This document shows positions 16,049 to 23,483 of a stretch of DNA of 45,291 nt, piece by piece. Under the pieces are notes generated by a model. It saw only the letters and a program-made list of their open reading frames with translations. It searched no databases and was not told the DNA's origin. This stretch comes from an uncultured Ruminococcus sp. (GTDB taxonomy: Bacteria; Bacillota; Clostridia; Oscillospirales; Ruminococcaceae). The DNA lies in assembly GCA_900541495.1 (NCBI GenBank), contig UQKC01000013.1, positions 1-45,291 of the forward strand, read 5' to 3'. Within the stretch, counting starts at the first letter, position 1. Each line of letters opens with the position of its first letter. Position numbers and translations under genes: made by a program.

Positions 16049-18643
16049 ATGAAAAAGACGATACTTAAACGCACGGTCTGCGCAGGTCTGGCGGCGGCAA
16101 TGATGCTCTCGCTCGGCGCTTGCGGAAAGAATTCCCAGCCTGAAATGGCTTCAAAGGATAACCTTTACTCCTCGCAGGAGATACCCGTTTCGGATTTTGA
16201 GGGAATAAATGCAATGACAGCCGATTCGGACAGAGTTTACATCATCGGCACAAGAACTGTTTCCCTCAACAATAACAATGGCACGAACACAGATGATAAT
16301 GCCAATGCTGATATGGGAAATACCGATGATGCGGAATTCGGCGTAATGGCAAGAGAAGCGCTCGGTATGGCTGTTACAGGTGCTTCCGGAGGAGATATCA
16401 GCATCGGAGATGCAGCAGAAGCAGGCGGAATGATAATACCCGACGGTTCGGGCAATATCACCGATGAGCCTGCTGAAGAACCTGCGGAAGAGACTTCTTC
16501 CGTTGATACCGAAGAACCCGTCTATGATTCCTACCAGCAGTACTGGCTTGAAGCCTATGATTTTAACGGCAGCAAGATCGGTGAAAAGCTCATCATCGAT
16601 CAGCAGCAGCTTGGCATGAATACCTATTCAAGCATTCAGAAGATGTTTATGTCGGGCGATAAGGTCGCTATCCTTGTAAGCACAAGCTCATGGGATAATG
16701 AAACAGGCGAATCGGAGGATCATTTCTACCTTGAGCGCTTCGACTCAAACCTTGAATCGGTCGGCAGGGTCGATCTTGACGATCTCAAATCAAGCTACAG
16801 CAACAACGACAATGATTATTTCTATATCAGCAATTTTGTTGAAGACAATGACGGCAACGGCTACGTTCTTGTAAACAACACTATCCTTGTTGTTGATGCG
16901 AACGGAAAATTCCAGTTCAGCGTTGGTCTTGAACAGAGCACATCGCAGGATTCGGGCGGATATATCTCGTCTATCGTTTGTGCAAAGAATGGCAGCGTTT
17001 ACGCACTTATTACCACATACTCAACCGTTGACGGAAACTATGAATCCAAGAACAATGCAAAGCTCATTGACTTTGCGGCAAAGAAGTTCGGCGATACAGA
17101 ATATCCTATTTCTTCTTCGGTTTACGGCAGCAGCTATTCGGGCGGCAATTATGACATTGTTTACAACGGCGACTCCGCACTTTACGGCGTGAATATCGAA
17201 ACCAACGAGAGCGAAACCATTATCGACTGGATAAAGTCGGGCATCGACTCCAACGCAATGGGCAACGTTATCGTTTCTCCCGATGGAAAGATCATCTACT
17301 CCGCATACAACTATGAAATGTCGGGCGGCGGATATTCATATAATGACAGCGATATGATGATATATGTCCTCACAAAGCTTGACCCGTCCGAAGTTCCCGA
17401 CAAGCAGCTCATCTCCGTTTACACTACAAGCCTTCCTTTCGACATCAAGAGCAAGATAAGCACATTCAACAAGACAAGCGACAAATATCAGATCGAAGTC
17501 ACTTCCTATGTCGGAGACGACTGGTCGAACTATGACGACTGCATAAAGCGTCTTAACAATGACCTCGTTGCAGGCAAGATACCCGATATCCTCCTCGTTG
17601 ACAGCTCGCTCCCGTTCAGCAGCTATGTTTCAAAGGGACTTATTGCTGACCTTGATCCTATTATGGAAAAGGACGAAAGCTTCAACCGTGCGGATTATCT
17701 TGAAAATGTATTTGATGCATTCAGCATCGGCGGCAAGCTTTACAGAGTAGCACCGTCGTTCAGCATCGTTACAAAGTCCGCAAAGAAGTCTATCGTCGGC
17801 GACAAGGACAGCTGGACAATGGACGATTTCATTGCAGTTCACGAAGCTAACCCTGACAGTAATATGCAGACAGAAATGACAAGCTCAGGCTTCGTTGATT
17901 CAATGATCGTTTACAACATCGGTCAGTATGTAAATTACGAAACGGGCGAATGTACTTTCAACACCGATTCGTTCAAGAAAGCGCTTGAATACGCAAAAAC
18001 GCTTCCTGCAGAGATCGACTCTGATGCACTTTATCAGGACGACAACTACTGGACAGAGCGTGAATCCTCCTACCGCACAGGAAAGACTGTCCTCCGTGAT
18101 GAATACATCTATAACTTCCGCGCTATCAAGCAGGACGAAGAGGGATACTTCGGCGAGCCTGTTTCAATGGTCGGCGTTCCGTCCGATAACGGCGGCGGTT
18201 CAATGCTCCAGATCAACGCCTCCCTTGCAATAATGGCAAAGGCAAAGAATCCCGACGGTGCATGGGAATTCATCAAGACCCTCCTCACCGATGAGGCTCA
18301 GGAAAATGTCAGCGAGTTCCCCGTAAAGCTCTCCGCACTCAATAAAATGGCTGAAAAGGCTAAGGAGCGTCCGTACTGGGATAACAACGGCACTAAGGAA
18401 TACTATGACGATCAGGTATGGATAGGCAACCAGTCGTTCACTATCACACCAAACACCGATGCAGACAACGAGCGTATGATGAACTTCATCAAGTCCGTAA
18501 ATACAGTATATGAATATGATACCGACTTCCTCAAGATCATCGATGAGGAAGTTCAGGCATATTTCAGCGGTCAGAAGTCTGTTGACGAAGTTGCGGACAT
18601 CATTCAGAACCGTGCAAGCACATATATCAACGAAAGCAGATAA
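16049..18643 (+). CDS. Giant solute-binding lipoprotein with N-terminal propeller-like region
   Basis: An 864-residue lipoprotein: signal peptide with lipobox LGAC (cysteine 26). Residues about 45-450 form a repetitive beta-rich region with blade-like segments (DRVYIIGTRTV, DKVAILVSTSS, GNGYVLVNNTILVVD, GSVYALITTYS, GKIIYSAYN) and an Asn/Asp/Glu-rich insert (75-165). Residues about 451-864 match a family 1 extracellular solute-binding protein: QLISVYTTSLPFDIKSKIS, DILLVDSS, FDAFSIGGKLYRVAP, GAWEFIKTLLTDEAQE. Ordinary binding proteins have about 430 residues, so this one is doubled by fusion. It ends the operon and lies four bases after the MacB-like gene. It is presumably the receptor for the two permeases; the ligand is unknown. 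Confidence 0.88.
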   Translation: MKKTILKRTVCAGLAAAMMLSLGACGKNSQPEMASKDNLYSSQEIPVSDFEGINAMTADSDRVYIIGTRTVSLNNNNGTNTDDNANADMGNTDDAEFGVMAREALGMAVTGASGGDISIGDAAEAGGMIIPDGSGNITDEPAEEPAEETSSVDTEEPVYDSYQQYWLEAYDFNGSKIGEKLIIDQQQLGMNTYSSIQKMFMSGDKVAILVSTSSWDNETGESEDHFYLERFDSNLESVGRVDLDDLKSSYSNNDNDYFYISNFVEDNDGNGYVLVNNTILVVDANGKFQFSVGLEQSTSQDSGGYISSIVCAKNGSVYALITTYSTVDGNYESKNNAKLIDFAAKKFGDTEYPISSSVYGSSYSGGNYDIVYNGDSALYGVNIETNESETIIDWIKSGIDSNAMGNVIVSPDGKIIYSAYNYEMSGGGYSYNDSDMMIYVLTKLDPSEVPDKQLISVYTTSLPFDIKSKISTFNKTSDKYQIEVTSYVGDDWSNYDDCIKRLNNDLVAGKIPDILLVDSSLPFSSYVSKGLIADLDPIMEKDESFNRADYLENVFDAFSIGGKLYRVAPSFSIVTKSAKKSIVGDKDSWTMDDFIAVHEANPDSNMQTEMTSSGFVDSMIVYNIGQYVNYETGECTFNTDSFKKALEYAKTLPAEIDSDALYQDDNYWTERESSYRTGKTVLRDEYIYNFRAIKQDEEGYFGEPVSMVGVPSDNGGGSMLQINASLAIMAKAKNPDGAWEFIKTLLTDEAQENVSEFPVKLSALNKMAEKAKERPYWDNNGTKEYYDDQVWIGNQSFTITPNTDADNERMMNFIKSVNTVYEYDTDFLKIIDEEVQAYFSGQKSVDEVADIIQNRASTYINESR

Positions 18644-18678
18644 CCTCCCCCTTGTTATCCCTTTCGTGGTATAGAGAG

Positions 18679-18711
18679 CCCCCGTTTGTGTAACAGCAAA
18701 CGGGGGTTTTT
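18679..18711 (+). terminator. Terminator of the ABC/HlyD operon
   Basis: Perfect 10-base arms CCCCCGTTTG / CAAACGGGGG with an 8-base loop and five T. Confidence 0.92.
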
Positions 18712-18776
18712 CATATTATGGTTATAGGCAGAGCCGTATAGCTTTGCACAGGCAAACACAGAAAGGAATGCTTTAA

Positions 18777-19658
18777 ATGAAAAAAAGATTTCTTATAGCG
18801 GGCGGTGATCTGCGCTTTGTGAAGCTTGCAGAATTTTTGAGGGAAAACGGCTGCTTTGTAAATACGATAGGCTTCGACAACGGCATAAGCACTGGCGGAG
18901 GGGTACATAATTTCCGCAGTCTTATCTCGCTGAATGAAAAGGCGGATAACCTTATCCTGCCGCTCCCCGTGAGCGCTGACGGCGTGAATGTGAACTGCCC
19001 TTATTCCGACAGCAAGATAGCGATAGAAACGCTTACGGCGGCGGTTGCTGAAAACGGTGTCATCTTTGGCGGACGTTTTCCCGACGGAATGAGGGAGAAG
19101 CTCGAAAAGCGAGGTCTTACCGTCATAGATTATTCCGAGCGTGAGGAATTCGCTGTTATGAACGCCGAAGCCACCGCTGAGGGCGCTTTGCAGGCGGCAA
19201 TGGAGGAAACCGACCGAACGATAATGGGGCAGAGGATACTTATAATCGGAATGGGGCGCATCGCAAAGGCTCTCATAAGGCTTTTGCAGGGGTTCAATGC
19301 CGAGATAACTGCCGCCGCAAGGAAATATTCCGACCGTGCTTGGGCGGAGATATACGGCTGCAGGACTACCGATATCGCCTCGCTTGACAAGGAACTTGAA
19401 AAGGCGACCATAGTGTTCAACACCGTTCCCGTGCAGATCCTTGACGAAAGGCTTCTGCGGAAGATAAACAAAGACTGCCCCGTGATCGACCTCGCTTCAA
19501 AGCCGGGCGGAATAGATTTCGAGAGCGCGTCAAAGATAGGCGTGAGAACGCTTTGGCTGCTTTCGCTCCCGGGCAAAGCCGCACCGACAACGGCAGGCAT
19601 AACCATAGGAAAAACGATACTTAACATTTTAGAGGAAAGGGGAGAGAATTTTGTCTGA
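18777..19658 (+). CDS. dpaA: Dipicolinate synthase subunit A
   Basis: A 293-residue subunit A of dipicolinate synthase (SpoVFA). The enzyme oxidises 4-hydroxy-tetrahydrodipicolinate to dipicolinic acid in the mother cell during sporulation. The N-terminal domain opens with the typical FLIAGGDLRFVKLAEFL. The C-terminal Rossmann domain shows LIIGMGRIAKALIRLL (about residues 154-170), VFNTVPVQILDE, and DLASKPGGIDFE. Length is standard. ATG follows AAAGGA. The gene overlaps dpaB by eight bases. Sporulation genes of this kind are normally under a late mother-cell sigma factor, but I could not read a confident promoter in the 70-base gap. Confidence 0.96.
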   Translation: MKKRFLIAGGDLRFVKLAEFLRENGCFVNTIGFDNGISTGGGVHNFRSLISLNEKADNLILPLPVSADGVNVNCPYSDSKIAIETLTAAVAENGVIFGGRFPDGMREKLEKRGLTVIDYSEREEFAVMNAEATAEGALQAAMEETDRTIMGQRILIIGMGRIAKALIRLLQGFNAEITAAARKYSDRAWAEIYGCRTTDIASLDKELEKATIVFNTVPVQILDERLLRKINKDCPVIDLASKPGGIDFESASKIGVRTLWLLSLPGKAAPTTAGITIGKTILNILEERGENFV

Positions 19659-20244
19659 AAAATACACAAGTCTTGCGGGTCTTAAGATAGGCTACGCGTT
19701 CTGCGGAAGCTTTTGTACCTTTTCACGCTCGATAGAGCAGTTAAAAAGGCTCAAAGAGGCAGGCGCGGACGTGACCGCGATCATGTCGTTCAATGCTGCT
19801 TCGCTCGACACTCGCTTCGGTACGGCTGAAAGCTTCCGAAAGGCTATCGAAGAGATAACGGGAAAGCCGATAATACTCACGATAGAGGACGCTGAACCGA
19901 TAGGACCGAAGAAAATGTTCGATGTTCTTGTCATTTGTCCCTGCACGGGAAATACAATGGCAAAGCTTGCAAATTCGATCATAGACACTCCCGTTACGAT
20001 GGCGGCAAAGTCGCATATCCGCAACTCACGCCCCGTAGTCATAGCCACCGCGACGAATGACGGTCTTGCAGGCAGCGCGAAAAACATCGGCGCGCTGATG
20101 AACTATAAAAGCTACTACTTTGTACCGCTCGGTCAGGACGACAGTGAAAAAAAGCCGCGTTCGCTCGTAGCTGACTTCAACGAGTTGGGAGAAACGATAC
20201 TTGCGGCAATGAACGGGGTGCAGTACCAGCCGCTTATTATATAA
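19651..20244 (+). CDS. dpaB: Dipicolinate synthase subunit B (flavoprotein)
   Basis: A 197-residue subunit B (SpoVFB) of the flavoprotein family. It pairs with DpaA to make the dipicolinic acid that dehydrates and protects the spore core. Visible markers are LAGLKIGYAFCGSFCTF at the N-terminus, FDVLVICPCTGNTMAKLANSI in the middle (flavin-binding Cys-Thr-Gly-Asn), and IATATNDGLAGSAKNIG. The start is TTG at 19651 with AAGGGGAG just upstream, and the start region overlaps the dpaA stop. The stop at 20242-20244 is followed immediately by a REP-type composite repeat. Confidence 0.96.
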   Translation: MSEKYTSLAGLKIGYAFCGSFCTFSRSIEQLKRLKEAGADVTAIMSFNAASLDTRFGTAESFRKAIEEITGKPIILTIEDAEPIGPKKMFDVLVICPCTGNTMAKLANSIIDTPVTMAAKSHIRNSRPVVIATATNDGLAGSAKNIGALMNYKSYYFVPLGQDDSEKKPRSLVADFNELGETILAAMNGVQYQPLII

Positions 20245-20530
20245 ATTCGGAATTAGGAATTCGGAATGCGAAATTATTTATATTCCGTTAGTTTGTAATG
20301 AAAATCGTAGGGGCGGATTCTATATCCGCACGTTGTAAACCCACGAAATTACGGCAAAATTTTTGTAGGGACGGGTTGCCCGTTCCGTGCCGCAATAACA
20401 AACTCAGACCTGATTTTCATCGGAATATTTCCTTTGAAAAACAGGTCTGCTTTTGTTATTTTCCGAGCATTTTGCGCCGAAGCTCAAAATGCACTCGTTT
20501 TGTCGGTAATACTGTTTTTTAATCAAAGTG
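20245..20530. repeat. REP-like composite element (left half type) with terminator-like stem
   Basis: Downstream of dpaB come an AATTCGGAATTAGG-type leader, REP palindrome 1 (20306-20332, GTAGGGGCGGAT... with an imperfect right arm), palindrome 2 (20364-20393, GGGACGGGTTGCCCGTTCC), and a stem CAGACCTG / CAGGTCTG (20405-20449). A short frame at 20298-20522 is only the translation of this repeat. Confidence 0.75.
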
Positions 20531-20664
20531 TAGACAAAAAATCGGCGCAAAAGCCATATAAACCTGTTTTCAACATCAGGCTGTTACAACAGCTATGAGC
20601 TTCTGCTTGATTTTTGTACACTTTCAGTTTAAAAAATAGTATAAAATGGGGCGCTGACTGCCGC

Positions 20665-20708
20665 TTTCGGCTTGATCTCTTTCAAATTTTGAATGGTGTT
20701 TAGTGTAA
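20665..20708. repeat. Dispersed repeat shared with 5005-5047
   Basis: 44 bases from TTTCGGCTTGAT to GTGTTTAGTGTAA match 5005-5047 with about six differences. The region 20531-20790 otherwise holds no gene I can see. Confidence 0.65.
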
Positions 20709-20794
20709 AATGCACTAAAAATTTTTTCTCCGAATTTTATGTATTATTCACAAAGCCAAAAATGAAAAAATTAAAAAAAACCGTGGAAAAAGTG

Positions 20795-20823
20795 TTGTAG
20801 ACTGCGTTTTATGGTGGTATAAT
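20795..20823 (+). promoter_or_regulatory. Promoter of the mre operon
   Basis: TTGTAG (20795-20800), 17 bases, TATAAT (20818-20823). The leader before mreB is about 88 bases. Confidence 0.65.
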
Positions 20824-20917
20824 ATTAGTATAAGTGCCGTTTGGCTCTGTTTTTACTTAAAAATAACAGCCGAGCATATCGGCTTTGTCGGATAAATTAT
20901 TATTATGGAGGATAAAA

Positions 20918-21934
20918 ATGTTTACTAAAGATATCGGTATCGACCTTGGAACTGCCAACACCCTCGTTTACATGAAGGGCAAGGGCATTATTATAAGAGA
21001 ACCTTCCGTTGTTGCTGTTGACACCCGCACGGACAGAGCTAAATACGTTGGTCAGGAGGCTAAGGACGTTATCGGCCGTACTCCGGGTTCTATCGTTGCT
21101 GTTCGTCCCCTCAAGGACGGCGTTATCGCTGACTTTGAGATGACCACCACTATGCTTCAGGAATTCATCAGCAAGGCTCTCAAGGGTTCTTTCTTCACAA
21201 AGGCAAGAGTTGTTATCTGTATCCCGTCGGGCATCACAGCCGTTGAGCGCCGTGCCGTTAAGGAAGCTACCGAAAACTCGGGTGCGAAGCGCGTAAACAT
21301 CATTGAAGAGCCTATGGCTGCAGCTATCGGAGCAGGTCTTCCCGTTTCCGAACCGCAGGGTTCGATGATCGTTGATATCGGCGGCGGTACCTCCGAAGTT
21401 GCCGTTATTTCTCTCGGCGGCATCGTTACATCACGTTCTGTTCGTATCGCAGGCGACGCATTCGACACTGCTATCATCAACTACATCAAGAAAAAGTACA
21501 ATCTTCTCATCGGTGAAAGAACCGCTGAAAATGTTAAGATCGCTATCGGCTCTGCATTCCCGATGGAGCAGGAAACCGATATGGAGATTAAGGGACGTAA
21601 TCTTCTCAACGGTCTGCCCGAGAACATCACAGTTACATCGGCAGAGATCAGGGAAGCGCTCGCTGAACCCCTTTCCCACGTTATTGAAGCTATCAAGGTA
21701 ACACTTGAAAAAACTCCTCCTGAGCTTGCAGCCGACATCATCGACCAGGGCATCACCCTTGCGGGCGGCGGCGCACTTATCAGAGGTCTTGACAAGCTTA
21801 TCAACAAGGAAACCGGAATGCCCGTAAACATTGCCGATTCACCGCTTGACTGCGTTGCTGACGGCACGGGCAAGGTACTTGAAGACCTCGACAAGCTTCA
21901 CGAAGTTCTCAACGACGATTCAAAATATTATTGA
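20918..21934 (+). CDS. mreB: Rod-shape actin homologue MreB
   Basis: A 338-residue actin-like ATPase that forms membrane filaments steering the cell-wall elongation machine. Markers: DIGIDLGTANTLVYMKGKGI at the N-terminus (phosphate 1 loop), VRPLKDGVIADFEMT, VVICIPSGITAVERRAV, SMIVDIGGGTSEVAVISLGG (phosphate 2), and GITLAGGGALIRGLDK near the C-terminus. ATG 20918 is set by GGAGG seven bases upstream; an earlier frame start lacks a site. First gene of mreBCD-mrdA-minD. A REP-like hairpin separates it from mreC and may reduce transcription of later genes. Confidence 0.96.
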   Translation: MFTKDIGIDLGTANTLVYMKGKGIIIREPSVVAVDTRTDRAKYVGQEAKDVIGRTPGSIVAVRPLKDGVIADFEMTTTMLQEFISKALKGSFFTKARVVICIPSGITAVERRAVKEATENSGAKRVNIIEEPMAAAIGAGLPVSEPQGSMIVDIGGGTSEVAVISLGGIVTSRSVRIAGDAFDTAIINYIKKKYNLLIGERTAENVKIAIGSAFPMEQETDMEIKGRNLLNGLPENITVTSAEIREALAEPLSHVIEAIKVTLEKTPPELAADIIDQGITLAGGGALIRGLDKLINKETGMPVNIADSPLDCVADGTGKVLEDLDKLHEVLNDDSKYY

Positions 21935-21949
21935 TCTACAACATAAAAC

Positions 21950-21976
21950 GGGGCGGATAGATATATCCGCCTCTTT
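21950..21976 (+). terminator. Hairpin between mreB and mreC, REP-like core
   Basis: GGCGGAT (21952-21958) and ATCCGCC (21965-21971), followed by TCTTTT. The arms equal the core of the dispersed REP palindromes. It could partly terminate transcription after mreB. Confidence 0.5.
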
Positions 21977-22025
21977 TCGGAATATTCTCGTTATATTGGC
22001 ATAATGACATAAGGGAGATGATAAT

Positions 22026-22877
22026 GTGAGGGACTTTTTCAAATCGACAAAATTCAAGATAATCGCGGCTGTTCTCGCTGTTCTCATAGGCTTTATGATA
22101 TACTCCCTTACAACGGGCGGATATGCTATAATGGGAGTATCAATTTTTGACGCGATAACCGAGCCTTTCCAGAAAGCTTCGACCACGATCTCCGCAAAGG
22201 TTTCGGAAACTATCGATACATTTGCGAATGCGAAGAAATACCGTGAGGAAAACGAGCAGCTCCGTGAGCGCCTTAATCAGCTTTACAACGAAATTATCGA
22301 TTATGATAAAATCCGGACGGAAAATTCCGAACTCAAACAGCTTCTTCAGCTCAAAGAGGACAACGAGGACTTCGTTTTCTCTTCGCCCTGCACTGTAATT
22401 GCAAGAACCGCGAACGATCCATACGGCTCGTTCACCATTGACAAGGGCGCAAAGGACGGCATCGCCCCGAACGACCCCGTTATCACTTCGCAGGGACTTG
22501 TCGGAATATGCTATGACGTTTCGGAAAGCACTTCGAGGGTGAGAACTTTGCTTTCGCCGAAGTCGGCAGTCGGAGTTACAGTTCTCCGCACAAAAGCCGC
22601 AGGCGTTCTCGAGGGCGACTACGAATTCGTTTCGGACGGACTTTGCAAGATGAGCTACATTGACAAATCGGCTGAGATAATGCTCGGCGATATTGTTTTC
22701 ACATCGGGAAGCGAAACTTTCCCGTCGGGTCAGCTTGTCGGAACGGTCGAAAAGATCGTTATGGAGGACAGCGGACTTTCAAAATATGCCCTTATAAAGC
22801 CTGCCTCTGACCCGTTTTCCGTGACCACGGTATTCGTTGTAACGGACTTCGAGGGTCAGAAAAAGACCGATCAGTAA
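22026..22877 (+). CDS. mreC: Rod-shape determining protein MreC
   Basis: A 283-residue bitopic protein linking MreB and PBP2 outside the membrane. A basic start and one membrane helix (about residues 10-32) are followed by a coiled coil (about 55-110, with ENEQLRERLNQLYNEI and ENSELKQLLQLKED). The MreC beta-domain follows: TVIARTANDPYGSFTIDKGAKDGI, VITSQGLVGICYDV, SPKSAVGV, GLCKMSYIDKSAEIMLGD and SGSETFPSGQLVGTVEKI. The start is GTG at 22026 with AAGGGAG upstream. The stop is 12 bases before mreD. Confidence 0.95.
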   Translation: MRDFFKSTKFKIIAAVLAVLIGFMIYSLTTGGYAIMGVSIFDAITEPFQKASTTISAKVSETIDTFANAKKYREENEQLRERLNQLYNEIIDYDKIRTENSELKQLLQLKEDNEDFVFSSPCTVIARTANDPYGSFTIDKGAKDGIAPNDPVITSQGLVGICYDVSESTSRVRTLLSPKSAVGVTVLRTKAAGVLEGDYEFVSDGLCKMSYIDKSAEIMLGDIVFTSGSETFPSGQLVGTVEKIVMEDSGLSKYALIKPASDPFSVTTVFVVTDFEGQKKTDQ

Positions 22878-22889
22878 GGGGGCTGCGCT

Positions 22890-23456
22890 TTGAACATAGA
22901 TATCAAAAGGCGCAAGGAAAAGTTTCGCTCGGTGCTTCGCTGGGCAATATATTTTCTGCTGCTCTTTATCGAATATATCGTTATGACAACAATGGGTTCG
23001 GCGCACAGAATGCCGCTTTTCATCGTATCGACTGCGATATGCATCGCAGTTTTTGAAGACCCGTTCAATTCGGCAATACTCGGCTGTATCGCAGGGCTTA
23101 TGCTCGATGCTGCGGAGGGAACGCTTTTCGGTATGAACGGCGTTATCCTGACGATGTGCTGCCTTATGACCTCGCTGCTGTTTTATTTTATAATGCGCAG
23201 GCATATCGTCAATGTTCTTGCGCTGACGGCGGCGGCGGCTTTTGTACAGACGGGCTTCCGATATATTTTCTACTACTCGATATGGGATTATGACAGCCAC
23301 GGCGCGATATATCTCCGCGAGATACTGCCCGTTATAATTTTCACTGTCATAGCCTCGGCGGTATTTTATCCGCTCATACGCTTTTTATCCTCGCGCCTCG
23401 GCGTTATCAAGGAAACTTATGTTGAGGAGAAATCCGAAAATATTGTCAGAGAATAA
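22890..23456 (+). CDS. mreD: Rod-shape determining protein MreD
   Basis: A 188-residue membrane protein with about five or six hydrophobic helices, placed exactly where MreD belongs between mreC and mrdA. It has the MreD-like segment FEDPFNSAILGCIAGLMLDAAEGTLFGMNGV, matching the usual G-xx-GLxxD-xxxG pattern. The function in the elongasome is structural and poorly defined. The start is TTG at 22890, with AAGGGGG about eight bases upstream. The gene is 27 bases from mrdA. Confidence 0.92.
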   Translation: MNIDIKRRKEKFRSVLRWAIYFLLLFIEYIVMTTMGSAHRMPLFIVSTAICIAVFEDPFNSAILGCIAGLMLDAAEGTLFGMNGVILTMCCLMTSLLFYFIMRRHIVNVLALTAAAAFVQTGFRYIFYYSIWDYDSHGAIYLREILPVIIFTVIASAVFYPLIRFLSSRLGVIKETYVEEKSENIVRE

Positions 23457-23483
23457 CCTCCGCTTCAATAAAGGAAATAATAT

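Noticed and set aside
18644..18776. Sporulation sigma-K promoter before dpaA
   Set aside because: CATATTATGG near 18712 is only a partial match and its -35 would fall in the terminator, so no call is made.
20298..20522. Plus-strand ORF of 74 codons after dpaB
   Set aside because: It is a translation of REP palindromes (VGADSISAR), with no ribosome site.
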